Below, one piece after another: positions 28,441 through 36,942 of a stretch of 64,000 bases of DNA (position 1 is the first letter of the stretch; every line of letters starts with the position of its first letter). Origin of the DNA: Streptomyces marispadix (GTDB lineage: Bacteria > Actinomycetota > Actinomycetes > Streptomycetales > Streptomycetaceae); NCBI RefSeq assembly GCF_022524345.1, contig NZ_JAKWJU010000002.1, positions 868,001 through 932,000 of the forward strand, read 5' to 3'. A model generated the notes under the pieces. It was given only the letters and a program-made list of their open reading frames with translations, ran no database searches and was not told the origin of the DNA. Both the position numbers and the translations under genes were made by a program.

Positions 28441-29843
28441 TCACGGTCATGGGAACGGGTACGAGTACGGGCGCCGGGTCTGCCGGTGCGGTACCGGCCG
28501 CACACGGGGAGGACCGGTCACGCGCACGTGCGCTGGCGGAGGCCACGCTTGTCGTGGGCGCCCGGCGGCATCTGGATGCGGCCCCGCTGCCACCCGGTGC
28601 GGAACGCATCGTCCTGGGCCCGCTCGCCCCGGCTCTCGACGCGATCGCGGCACACCTCGGCGGGGCGCGTTCCCACTCGGGGACCGGCGAGGACGCGCCC
28701 GCCCGTGTCGTCGTGCTCGCCTCCGGCGACCCCGGCTTCTTCGGGATCGTGCGGGCCCTCGCCGAACGGTTCGGCGCTTCCGCCCTGCGTGTGCTGCCGT
28801 CCGTACCGTCCGTCGGGCTCGCCTTCGCCCGCGCGGGCCTGTCCTGGGACGACGCGGCCGTCGTCAGCGCACACGGCCGCGACCCGCGCACCGCAGTCAA
28901 TCTCTGCCGCTCGCACCCGAAGACCGCCGTACTGACCGGACCGGCCTGCGGCCCGGCCGAGTTGGGGGCCGCGCTCGCCGGTACGGGCATCCCACGGACC
29001 CTCGTGGTGGCGACGTCGCTGGGCACGGAGGACGAACGCGTGGAGCGCCTCTCCCCCGCCGAGGCCGCGGCACGCGCCTGGCCGGACCCGGTCAGCGTCG
29101 TCCTCTGCCTCGACCCCGCACGCACGGTCCCGTCCGCTCAGCGCGCACTGGCCGGGGGCCGTACACCACGTTCCCGATGGGCCCTGCCGGAGGAGGAGTT
29201 CGCACACCGCGACTCCATGGTCACCAAGTACGAGGTACGGGCGCTCGCCCTCGCGCGGCTGGCGCCCGGACCCGGCGATCTGATCTGGGACGTCGGCGCG
29301 GGCAGCGGGTCCGTCGCCGTCGAGTGCGCCCTTCTCGGTGCGGCGGCCGTCGCCGTGGAGCAGGCCGCCGACGGTGTGGAACGCGTTCGCGCGAACGCCG
29401 CCGCACACGGCGTCGACCTACAGACCGTGCACGGCGGTGCCCCCGGGGTGCTCGACGGCCTTCCCGACCCGGACGCCGTCTTCGTCGGCGGCGGCGGGCG
29501 TGATCTCGCCGGGATCGTCGCGGCCTGCGCCGCCCGTGCGCGCCGCAGCGTGGTCGTCACCCTGGCCGCACTCGACCGGGTGCCGGAGGTACGGGCAGCG
29601 CTGTCCGGTGCCGGACTCGTCACCGACGGCGTGCTGCTGAACTCCTCACGGCTCTCGCCGCTTCCCGGCGACGTCATGAGGCTCGCCGCGACCAATCCGG
29701 TCTTCGTGCTGTGGGGCACCGTGCCGCACGCCGGGCCCGCCACAGCGGAAAGCACCCACGGCAGCGCTCCCGGCGGCAACCCTGGCAGCACCCCGGCCAA
29801 CACCCCCGAAAACAACGACACTTCAGAAGGAGCCGCACCGTGA
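28437..29843 (+). CDS. cobL: Precorrin-6Y C5,15-methyltransferase CobL (CbiE-CbiT fusion)
   Basis: 468 residues from a GTG overlapping the cbiD stop. The N-terminal CbiE-type tetrapyrrole methylase has VVLASGDPGFFGIVRALAER and the family's VSAHGRDPR. The C-terminal CbiT-type methylase/decarboxylase has IWDVGAGSGSVAVECALLGA (SAM motif near residue 285) and DAVFVGGGG. It adds methyls at C5 and C15 and decarboxylates the C12 acetate. The Asn/Thr/Gly-rich tail runs to the stop, which overlaps the next start (GTGA). Confidence 0.93.
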   Translation: MITVMGTGTSTGAGSAGAVPAAHGEDRSRARALAEATLVVGARRHLDAAPLPPGAERIVLGPLAPALDAIAAHLGGARSHSGTGEDAPARVVVLASGDPGFFGIVRALAERFGASALRVLPSVPSVGLAFARAGLSWDDAAVVSAHGRDPRTAVNLCRSHPKTAVLTGPACGPAELGAALAGTGIPRTLVVATSLGTEDERVERLSPAEAAARAWPDPVSVVLCLDPARTVPSAQRALAGGRTPRSRWALPEEEFAHRDSMVTKYEVRALALARLAPGPGDLIWDVGAGSGSVAVECALLGAAAVAVEQAADGVERVRANAAAHGVDLQTVHGGAPGVLDGLPDPDAVFVGGGGRDLAGIVAACAARARRSVVVTLAALDRVPEVRAALSGAGLVTDGVLLNSSRLSPLPGDVMRLAATNPVFVLWGTVPHAGPATAESTHGSAPGGNPGSTPANTPENNDTSEGAAP

Positions 29844-31675
29844 TCGGCCTGATCTCCGCCACCGCGGCCGGCGCGTCCGCACGCGACCGGCTGAACGCGG
29901 CGTGGCCGGACCGTACCCGCGTCTACGAGACCCGCGTCCACGAGGACATGACGGTGCGCGAGGCCGTCGCACGTGCCTTCCGTGAGTGCGACGCGGTGGT
30001 GTGCTTCCTCGCCGCGGGTGCCGTCGTACGGCTGCTCGCGCCGCTGCTCTCCGGCAAGAGCACCGATCCGGGGGTGGTGTGCGTGGACGAGGCGCAGCAG
30101 CACGCGGTGGCGCTGCTCGGCGGCCATGAGGGCGGCGCCAACGACCTGGCGAGAGCGGTGGCGGAGGCCCTGCCCGGCTGCGAACCCGTGATCACCACCG
30201 CGACCGACGCGGCGGGAGTGCCCGGTCTGGACTCGCTCGGCTGGCCCGTCGAGGGCGCCGTGCCGTCCGTCACCCGCGCCATCCTCGACGGCACGAGGGT
30301 GGCGCTGCGGGCCACCGCACAGTGGCCGCTGCCCGCCTTCCCCGGCCACGTGGTGCCGTTGCCGTCCCCACGGGAGACGGCGGACGGGGACGGGGACGGG
30401 GACGGGGACGGCCGGGGGAGCGCGCCGGACGGCGAGCGCGACGAGTCCCGTACCGCGAACGCGTCCCTCAACTCCGGTCCCACGCCCACACTTTGGGTGA
30501 CGGACGAGATCCTTCCGCTCGGACCGGACGAGGCCGTGCTCCGCCCGCCGTCGCTGACGGTCGGGGTCGGAGCCAGCCGGGGGGTCAGCGGCGACGAGGT
30601 CGTCGAACTCATCGAGCGGACGCTCGACGAGGCGGGGCTCTCGGTGCGTTCCGTGACGGAGCTGGCGACGGTCGACGCCAAGGCGGGCGAGCCCGGTCTG
30701 CTCACCGCCGCCGACCGGCTGGACCTGCCGCTGCGCACCTACAGCGCCGACGTCCTCGCCGACGTCGAGGTGCCGAACCCGTCCGAAGCGCCGCGTGCCG
30801 CTGTCGGCACACCGTCCGTCGCGGAGGCCGCGGCCCTCACCGCGGCGGGTCCGGACGGGCGGCTGATCGTCCCCAAGTCCAAGTCCGTGCCGCTGGACGG
30901 CACTCCGGCGATGGCGACGGCCGCCGTGGCACGCCGCCGCCCACGCGGCAGGCTCGCGCTGGTCGGTCTCGGACCGGGCGCCCGCGACCTGCTGACGCCG
31001 CGCGCCCGTGACGAACTGCGCCGTGCCTCGGTGCTGGTGGGCCTCGACCAGTACGTGGAGCAGATCCGGGACCTGCTGCGCCCCGGCACCCGGGTCCTCG
31101 AATCCGGCCTGGGCAGCGAGGAGGAGCGCGCCCGTACGGCCGTGGCAGAGGCACGTGCGGGACGGGCGGTGGCCCTCGTGGGCAGCGGCGACGCGGGCGT
31201 CTATGCCATGGCCTCGCCCGCGCTCGCCGAAGCGGGCGGGGACATCGACGTGGTGGGGGTCCCCGGTGTCACGGCGGCGCTGGCGGCGGCGGCCGTGCTC
31301 GGCGCCCCGCTCGGCCACGACCATGTCTCGATCAGCCTCTCCGATCTGCACACGCCGTGGGAGGTGATCGAGCGGCGGGTGAGGGCCGCGGCGGAGTCCG
31401 ACACCGTGGTCACGTTCTACAACCCCCGTTCGCGGGGCCGCCATTGGCAGCTTCCCAAGGCGCTGGGCATCCTCTCCGAGCACCGCTCGCCCGGCACTCC
31501 CGTCGGTGTCGTACGGAACGCGAGCCGACGCGACGAGCAGGCCACGCTCACGACGCTGGGCGCCCTCGATCCCTCGGTGGTGGACATGATGACGGTGGTG
31601 ACCGTCGGCAATACGGCGACCAGGACGGTGGCCGGGCGGATGGTCACGCCGCGGGGCTACAGGTGGCAGTCATGA
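29840..31675 (+). CDS. cobJ: CbiG-CobJ fusion: cobalt-precorrin-5A hydrolase / precorrin-3B C17-methyltransferase
   Basis: 611 residues from a GTG overlapping cobL. Residues 1 to about 350 are CbiG-like: VIGLISATAAGASARDRL, VVCFLAAGAVVRLLAPLL, DPGVVCVDEAQQHAVALLGG and the C-terminal CbiG piece LTVGVGASRGVSGDEVVELI. A DG-repeat linker sits near residue 180. Residues 368-611 are the CobJ/CbiH methylase: LALVGLGPGARDLLTPRA, VALVGSGDAGVYAMASPALE-like, TVVTFYNPRSRGRHWQLPKA. The fusion couples C17 methylation/ring contraction with the deacylation step of the cobalt-early route. Confidence 0.93.
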   Translation: MIGLISATAAGASARDRLNAAWPDRTRVYETRVHEDMTVREAVARAFRECDAVVCFLAAGAVVRLLAPLLSGKSTDPGVVCVDEAQQHAVALLGGHEGGANDLARAVAEALPGCEPVITTATDAAGVPGLDSLGWPVEGAVPSVTRAILDGTRVALRATAQWPLPAFPGHVVPLPSPRETADGDGDGDGDGRGSAPDGERDESRTANASLNSGPTPTLWVTDEILPLGPDEAVLRPPSLTVGVGASRGVSGDEVVELIERTLDEAGLSVRSVTELATVDAKAGEPGLLTAADRLDLPLRTYSADVLADVEVPNPSEAPRAAVGTPSVAEAAALTAAGPDGRLIVPKSKSVPLDGTPAMATAAVARRRPRGRLALVGLGPGARDLLTPRARDELRRASVLVGLDQYVEQIRDLLRPGTRVLESGLGSEEERARTAVAEARAGRAVALVGSGDAGVYAMASPALAEAGGDIDVVGVPGVTAALAAAAVLGAPLGHDHVSISLSDLHTPWEVIERRVRAAAESDTVVTFYNPRSRGRHWQLPKALGILSEHRSPGTPVGVVRNASRRDEQATLTTLGALDPSVVDMMTVVTVGNTATRTVAGRMVTPRGYRWQS

Positions 31676-32052
31676 GCGTCGGCGACCGGCCGGGGGCGGG
31701 CTCCGCCACTGCGGCCGGGGGCGGCACCGCGACCGCCGTCCCCTCGTGCGCCGCCCCGTCCCAAATCCCGGACGCTGTCGCCCCGTTCCACGTCTCCGGC
31801 CGCTGTGCCGGCTGCGGCGCATGTCTGCTGACCTGCCCGCAGCGTGCGATACGGCCGTCGGGCGGGACGCTGCTGATACGTGCCGATCTGTGCGACGGGT
31901 GCGGCGAGTGCGTGGAGGTGTGCCCCGTCGACGCGATAGACGAAGTGGCGGTCCCGGGCCGGAACCCGGGCCCCGCTCCAGGCGGCTGCCCCGGCCCGGC
32001 GGCCCCCGGCGGGGACCCTGACCCCGGCAGCCCCAGAGGAGGTCTTCGATGA
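31672..32052 (+). CDS. 2[4Fe-4S] ferredoxin-like protein within cob operon
   Basis: 126 residues with ATG overlapping the cobJ stop. Two perfect CxxCxxCxxxCP motifs are present: CAGCGACLLTCP (Cys45, 48, 51, 55) and CDGCGECVEVCP (Cys74, 77, 80, 84), flanked by disordered Gly/Pro/Ala-rich tails. It should hold two [4Fe-4S] clusters and carry electrons. The stop overlaps the cobH start (ATGA), so it is part of the cobalamin operon. A role in a reduction during corrin synthesis (cobalt reduction before adenosylation, or the chelatase step) is inference. Confidence 0.85.
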   Translation: MSVGDRPGAGSATAAGGGTATAVPSCAAPSQIPDAVAPFHVSGRCAGCGACLLTCPQRAIRPSGGTLLIRADLCDGCGECVEVCPVDAIDEVAVPGRNPGPAPGGCPGPAAPGGDPDPGSPRGGLR

Positions 32053-32732
32053 ACGGCCGTTCCCCCGTGACCCCGGTCCCGGACGCACGCCGTGCCGTCC
32101 ACCCCATCGAGCAGGAGTCGTACCGCATCCTGCGCTCCCGCCTCGACACCTCGGCGCTGCCTCCCCTCACCCGTGCCGTGGTGGAGCGGGTCGTGCACTC
32201 CAGCGCCGACCTCGGCTACGCCGACGACCTCGTCACCGACGAGGAGCAACTGCGCGCCGCACACGCCGCGTTGCACCGTCCCGCAGCGCCCGCGCCCGTG
32301 GTGGCGGACGTCGAGATGGTCGCCTCCGGCATCACGCGCCGCGAGGCCGTGTGCCGGCTCGGGGACGCCAAGTCCTCGGCGGAGCTGACACGTTCGGCAC
32401 ATGCGGTGCGTCTCGCCTACGAGGAGGTAGGCCCCGGTGCGGTGTGGGTGGTCGGATGCGCGCCCACCGCGCTCTTCGAACTCATCGGCCTGGGCGTGTC
32501 ACCCGCGCTCGTCATCGGCATGCCCGTCGGCTTCGTGGGCGCGGCGGAGAGCAAGGCCGCGCTGCGCGCGAGCGGCCTCCCGGCCGTCAGCAACATCTCG
32601 GAGAAGGGCGGCTCGGCGGTCGCCGCCGCAGCGCTCAACGCCCTTCTCTACGCCGGGAGTACGCCCGGCGTAGAGGGGCGGGCCGGCGAAGACCCCGCCC
32701 CGTACGACCAGTTCAGCAAGGAGAAGCTGTGA
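32049..32732 (+). CDS. cobH: Precorrin-8X methylmutase CobH/CbiC
   Basis: 227 residues. It moves the methyl group from C11 to C12 to give hydrogenobyrinic acid. Motifs are HPIEQESYRILRSRLD at the N-terminus, ERVVHSSADLGYADDL with the catalytic His, VVADVEMVASGITRR, and IGMPVGFVGAAESKAALR plus GGSAVAAAALNALLY at the C-terminus. Length is normal. It overlaps the ferredoxin upstream and the CbiX-type gene downstream (GTGA). Confidence 0.95.
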   Translation: MNGRSPVTPVPDARRAVHPIEQESYRILRSRLDTSALPPLTRAVVERVVHSSADLGYADDLVTDEEQLRAAHAALHRPAAPAPVVADVEMVASGITRREAVCRLGDAKSSAELTRSAHAVRLAYEEVGPGAVWVVGCAPTALFELIGLGVSPALVIGMPVGFVGAAESKAALRASGLPAVSNISEKGGSAVAAAALNALLYAGSTPGVEGRAGEDPAPYDQFSKEKL

Positions 32733-33718
32733 AGACCCCTCCCGCCCTGCTCCTCGTCGGCCACGGCACCCGTGACGACGAAGGCGCAGCCGCCTTCCGC
32801 TCTTTCGTGGGCGACCTCGGCAAACGCAACCCGGAGATGCCCGTGGGCGGCGGCTTCATCGAACTGTCGCCGCCGCCGCTCGCCGACTCGGTGGCCGAGC
32901 TGGTCGACCGCGGAGTGAAGCGCTTCGCGGCCGTGCCGCTGATGCTGGTCTCCGCCGGGCACGCCAAGGGCGACATCCCCGCCGCCCTCGCCCGCGAGCG
33001 GGAACGCCACCCGGGGCTGTCGTACACCTACGGCCGCCCGCTCGGCCCGCACCCCTCGCTGCTTTCCGTACTGGAACGGCGCGTCGAGGAAGCGCTCGAC
33101 GGCGAGGCCGCCACCGGCGGGGCGGCGCCGCGCACCCCGGGCGACCGTGCGGACACGACGGTGCTGCTCGTCGGGCGCGGCTCCACCGACCCCGACGCCA
33201 ACTCAGAGGTGCACAAGGCCGCTCGGCTGCTGTGGGAGGGACGCGGATACGCGGGCGTCGAGGTCGCGTTCGTCTCCCTCGCGGCACCGGACGTCGCCTC
33301 CGGCCTGGACAGGTGCCGGAAGCTGGGCGCACGGAAGGTCGTGGTCCTGCCGTACTTCCTCTTCACCGGCGTGCTGCCGGAGCGTGTACGGATGCAGGCC
33401 GAGGGATGGTCGGCCGCCAACCCGGACGTCGAGGTCGTCAATGCCGATGTCATCGGCCCCACCGACGAGTTGGCCGAGCTGGTGGTGGAGCGCTACCGGG
33501 AGGCGGTCGAGGGCGATGTGCGGATGAACTGCGACTCCTGCGTCTACCGCGTCACACTGCCCGGCTTCGAGGACAAGGTCGGACAGCCGCAGCAGCCGCA
33601 CTTCCACCCCGACGACGACGGCCACTCGCACGGGCACGGCGACGGACACGGTCATGGACACGGGCACGGTCATGGGCACGGTCATGGGCACGGGCACGGT
33701 CATGGGCACGGTCACTGA
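32729..33718 (+). CDS. cbiX: Sirohydrochlorin cobalt/metal chelatase CbiX with His-rich tail
   Basis: 329 residues from a GTG overlapping cobH. There are two class II chelatase halves: LLLVGHGTRDDEGAAAFRSF with its metal-ligand His, then VPLMLVSAGHAKGDIPAAL, and again VLLVGRGSTDPDANSEV and VVVLPYFLFTGVLPERV. The family inserts Co2+ into sirohydrochlorin (early insertion). The final 40 residues (from about 291) are almost pure His-Gly repeats, a probable metal reservoir or metallochaperone tail. A short CNSCVYR-like segment before it (NCDSCVYR) adds two Cys. The tail-coding repeat overlaps the cobC start. Confidence 0.92.
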   Translation: MKTPPALLLVGHGTRDDEGAAAFRSFVGDLGKRNPEMPVGGGFIELSPPPLADSVAELVDRGVKRFAAVPLMLVSAGHAKGDIPAALARERERHPGLSYTYGRPLGPHPSLLSVLERRVEEALDGEAATGGAAPRTPGDRADTTVLLVGRGSTDPDANSEVHKAARLLWEGRGYAGVEVAFVSLAAPDVASGLDRCRKLGARKVVVLPYFLFTGVLPERVRMQAEGWSAANPDVEVVNADVIGPTDELAELVVERYREAVEGDVRMNCDSCVYRVTLPGFEDKVGQPQQPHFHPDDDGHSHGHGDGHGHGHGHGHGHGHGHGHGHGHGH

Positions 33719-34913
33719 GTCCGTGTCCGAACCCGCGTCCGGGGCCCGGCCGTCGGGCGCACACGGCGACGGCGACACCGGTGCGGACCGTGCGCTCCGC
33801 CATCACGGCGACGCCGAAGTGCGCGGCGCCGGGCGTGAGTTGACCGACCTCGCGGTCAACGTCCGTACGGGCGCTCCCCCGACGTGGCTCAAGGCGCGCA
33901 TCGCCGGGTCGCTCGACACGCTCGCCGCCTATCCGGACGGCCGCCCCGCCCGCCGAGCCGTCGCCGCCCGCCACGGCCTCCACGAGGAGCAGGTGCTGCT
34001 CACGGCGGGCGCCGCCGAGGCGTTCGTGCTGCTGGCGAGGGCGCTGCGAACGCGCCGACCCGCCGTCGTGCATCCGCAGTTCACCGAGCCCGAGGCGGCG
34101 CTGCGGGACGCGGGCCACGACGTCGAACGTGTGCTGCTCACCGCCGCGGAGGGCTTCCGGCTCGACCCGGCGGCCGTACCCGCCGACGCGGACCTCGTCG
34201 TCGTGGGCAATCCGACCAACCCCACCTCCGTGCTGCACCCCTCCCGGACGCTCGCCCGCCTCGCACGCGACGGGCGCACGCTCGTAGTCGACGAGGCGTT
34301 CATCGACGCCGTACCGGGTGAACGGGAGTCGCTGGCACCGCTGTTGACCTCCGGCGACGCCTCCGATGGCCGTCCGCTGCCGGGCCGCCTCGTGGTGCTG
34401 CGCAGCCTCACCAAGACCTGGGGCCTGGCGGGGCTGCGCATCGGCTACGTGCTCTCCGACCCCGGCACCGTCGCCGCTCTCGCAAGGCACCAGCCGCTGT
34501 GGCCCGTCTCGGCGCCCGCGCTGACGGCGGCCGAGGCGTGCTGCGAGCCGTCGGCGCTGGCCGAGGCGGACGACGCGGCACGACGGATCGCCCTCGACCG
34601 GGCCCATCTGCTGGCGCGGCTGGGCGAGTTCGCCCCGCAGGGCCTGTCCCTACACGGCTCTCCGCAGGCGCCGTTCGTGCTGGTGCGTCACCCCGAGGCC
34701 GCCGCGCTTCGTGAGGGGCTGCGGTCGCTGGGGTTCGCGGTACGGCGCGGTGACACCTTCCCCGGGCTGGGCCCGGAGTGGCTGCGCATCGCGGTACGGG
34801 ACGAGGAGACCACGGACCGGCTGGCTTCCGCGCTGGGCCGACTCCTCGCGGGGAACGGCGGAATGCGGGGCACGCGGAACGCGGAACGGTGCCAGACGAC
34901 GGATGACGGATGA
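33702..34913 (+). CDS. cobC: CobC-like PLP-dependent aminotransferase / L-threonine-O-3-phosphate decarboxylase type
   Basis: About 403 residues; fold type I aminotransferase of the CobC/HisC class that likely supplies the aminopropanol precursor. Motifs are VVVGNPTNPTSVLHP (Asn and pyridine-facing region), LVVDEAFIDAVPGE (Asp pairing with the pyridine N) and VVLRSLTKTWGLAGLRIGYV with the Schiff-base Lys. The start is ambiguous: several ATG codons occur within the overlapping His-repeat DNA. ATG 33702 or GTG 33723 look most plausible. The C-terminus runs into a heptameric repeat that contributes the last codons. Confidence 0.88.
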   Translation: MGTVTESVSEPASGARPSGAHGDGDTGADRALRHHGDAEVRGAGRELTDLAVNVRTGAPPTWLKARIAGSLDTLAAYPDGRPARRAVAARHGLHEEQVLLTAGAAEAFVLLARALRTRRPAVVHPQFTEPEAALRDAGHDVERVLLTAAEGFRLDPAAVPADADLVVVGNPTNPTSVLHPSRTLARLARDGRTLVVDEAFIDAVPGERESLAPLLTSGDASDGRPLPGRLVVLRSLTKTWGLAGLRIGYVLSDPGTVAALARHQPLWPVSAPALTAAEACCEPSALAEADDAARRIALDRAHLLARLGEFAPQGLSLHGSPQAPFVLVRHPEAAALREGLRSLGFAVRRGDTFPGLGPEWLRIAVRDEETTDRLASALGRLLAGNGGMRGTRNAERCQTTDDG

Positions 34914-35034
34914 CGGATGACGGATGACGGGTGACGGATGATCGTCGACGCTTGTCAGATGACGGCTGACAGATAGCAGGTGACAGGTGACAGATAACGG
35001 CTGACAGATGACGGCTGACAAGTGACAGATAACA
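34897..35034. repeat. Degenerate TGACGGA / TGACAGAT tandem repeats
   Basis: A 7-nt unit GATGACG repeats about five times across the cobC stop (around 34897-34942). It is followed to about 35034 by degenerate relatives (TGACAGATA, GCTGACAG, GTGACAG). The stretch is less G+C-rich than the flanking genes and lies between convergent genes. It looks like replication-slippage DNA; no hairpin terminator was evident. Confidence 0.75.
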
Positions 35035-35124
35035 GCAACCCAAACCATCGGCCCCTGACCCGGCCCCGCGCCCACGTCCAAGTGCCGTACACCGACGACC
35101 GGTTCGACGCGAGGACCAGCGGAG

Positions 35125-36942
35125 TCAGGCGGCGTCGCTGCGTCCGTCGCTCCGGCCCTTCCCGGGCCGCGACGACCCGTCCCGCACATCCACCACGGCC
35201 CGCGCGATTCCCAGCCGTACCACGTCCTGCGGGCGCAGCATCAGTTCGTCGGCGGTCGCAGCGGCCTGCTCCGGGGGGCGTTTCAGTATCGCGGCGGCGA
35301 GTTCCGGCGCGATCACGGAGAAGTAGCTGTCCGGCGTGACCCACAGCCTGCCGGGGGCGGCCAGGGCGAGCGCACCGCCGGAGCCGCCCTCGCCGATCAG
35401 CAGCGACGTCACGGGCACTTCGGCCTCCGCGACGGCGGCGAACACCTCGGCGATCGAAGGCCCGGCCCCCGCGCTCTCGGCGTCCGCGTCGTTGGCGGCG
35501 CCGGGGGTGTCGATGAGGGTGAGTACGGGGACGCCGAGCCGGTCGGCGGTACGGATCAGCCGGGCGGCCGTGCGGAAACCGGCGGGCCGTGTCGCGGTGC
35601 CGGTCTGCGCCGCGTAGGCGAACGTACGGCCGTCACGGCGGCCGAAGCCGCAGAGCATCCCCGGGTCGACGCCTCCGCAGCGGTCGCCGCGCACCTCCTG
35701 GCGCCAGTCGAAGTAGTCGTCCAAGTACGCGGCGGCACGCGGCCGTTCGGCACTGCGGGCGCGTCGCACCGCCTCCTGCCCGCTCGACGGCACGGAGCGA
35801 GGGGAGCCGCCCCGCTGACGGGCGCCGCCCCGCTCCTCCTCCGCACCGGAGCGGTACTCGGCGTGCTCGGCATGCAGGACGTGCTCGGCGTGCTGGGCGT
35901 ACTCGGCGGGCCGGACATGCTGGGCGTGCTGCGACGCCCGCAGGGGCTGGCTCCGCCCGGAGCCCTGAGCGGAATCGGACGGCTCTCCGCTCGGCAGGGC
36001 CGCCGGCACGGGAGCCGGGCTCACCCTCGCGCCCCCACCGTGACCGCCCGGAGACCCGGCGGAGCCTCCCGTCAGCAGGGTGAGCCAGCGCGCCAGCACC
36101 GTGCCCAGCTCCGGCTGCTCCACGATCTGGTCGACGTGCCCGGCGGCGTACTGCCCCTCAGCCGTGTACGCGGCCGGGTCGGCGTCCGCGGGCCGCACCC
36201 GGGAGCCCGCGAAGGCGACCTGGGCGCCCGGCAGCGCCAGCACCACGTCGGCACCCGCGCCGAGCGTGGCCCAGCCGCCGCCCGTGGCCGGGTCGCGCAG
36301 CACGGCGATCTGCGGCACACCGGCACGGCGGGTCAGCGCCGACTCCCTTGCCACGCGCTGTAGTTGGCCCAGGGCGACCATGCCCTCCTGCATCCGGCTG
36401 CCACCCGTGGCGATCAGCGACACCACCGGCCTGCGGTGCCTGCGGGCGTACTCGTAGGCGGCGGCGATGCGGTCGCCCGTGCGAGCGCCGAGCGATCCTC
36501 CGAGATACCCGAACTCGAAGGAGATCAGCACGACTTCGACCCCGTCGGCCGGGGCCCCGTCGGCCTGGGGTCCAGTGACCGGGAACCCGGCGGCTTCGGC
36601 TGCGTGGGCTTCGGCTGCGTGGGCTTCGGCTGCGTCGGCCTCGGCTCCCCGGGCGCCCGCCTCGCCGCCGACGCGTGCCGTGCCGCACACGACCGACTCG
36701 CTCTCACCGGTGCGCTCACGGGCACGCTCACGCGCCTCGTCATAGCCGCGCCAGCCGAGAGGCCCGTCCGGCTCGCCTTCGCCCCGGGACACCGAGGGCT
36801 CCTGGTGTGAGGGCGGCTCGAACTCGGTGAAGCCGCTCGCGACCGCGCGCAAGGCGGCACGCGCACGGCCCCCGGACGCGCCGCGGGCTTGCGCCGAAGC
36901 GGCCGTGCGGGCCGAACGGGCCGTGCCTGCACGGTCGTTCAT
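35125..36942 (-). CDS. Fused carboxyltransferase (AccD-AccA / MdcD-MdcE type)
   Basis: 605 residues with two crotonase-fold carboxyltransferase halves. The beta-like half covers about 125-310 (FEFGYLGGSLGARTGDRI, ATGGSRMQEGMVALGQL, DPATGGGWATLGAGADVV). The alpha-like half covers about 430-590 (LIDTPGAANDADAE, LLIGEGGSGGALALA, YFSVIAPELAAAIL). The Cys4 zinc finger of AccD is absent. Low-complexity stretches occur near residue 105 (AAEAH repeats) and 340-370 (HAEH/HAEY repeats). It overlaps matB by ATGA, so a role in malonyl-CoA or malonate metabolism is likely. No biotin carboxylase or carrier gene is nearby. Confidence 0.8.
   Translation of the reverse strand: MNDRAGTARSARTAASAQARGASGGRARAALRAVASGFTEFEPPSHQEPSVSRGEGEPDGPLGWRGYDEARERARERTGESESVVCGTARVGGEAGARGAEADAAEAHAAEAHAAEAAGFPVTGPQADGAPADGVEVVLISFEFGYLGGSLGARTGDRIAAAYEYARRHRRPVVSLIATGGSRMQEGMVALGQLQRVARESALTRRAGVPQIAVLRDPATGGGWATLGAGADVVLALPGAQVAFAGSRVRPADADPAAYTAEGQYAAGHVDQIVEQPELGTVLARWLTLLTGGSAGSPGGHGGGARVSPAPVPAALPSGEPSDSAQGSGRSQPLRASQHAQHVRPAEYAQHAEHVLHAEHAEYRSGAEEERGGARQRGGSPRSVPSSGQEAVRRARSAERPRAAAYLDDYFDWRQEVRGDRCGGVDPGMLCGFGRRDGRTFAYAAQTGTATRPAGFRTAARLIRTADRLGVPVLTLIDTPGAANDADAESAGAGPSIAEVFAAVAEAEVPVTSLLIGEGGSGGALALAAPGRLWVTPDSYFSVIAPELAAAILKRPPEQAAATADELMLRPQDVVRLGIARAVVDVRDGSSRPGKGRSDGRSDAA

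Noticed and set aside
29138..31483. Long antisense ORF opposite cobL and cobJ
   Set aside because: Codon-bias shadow without recognisable domains.
34897..35034. Repeat tract considered as a CRISPR array
   Set aside because: Units are 7-8 nt, contiguous and degenerate, without spacers, and no cas genes are present.
35125..36942. Carboxyltransferase called a standard acetyl-CoA carboxylase AccDA
   Set aside because: The AccD zinc finger is missing and no biotin carboxylase or carrier gene lies nearby; the fusion and link to matB argue for a specialised role.
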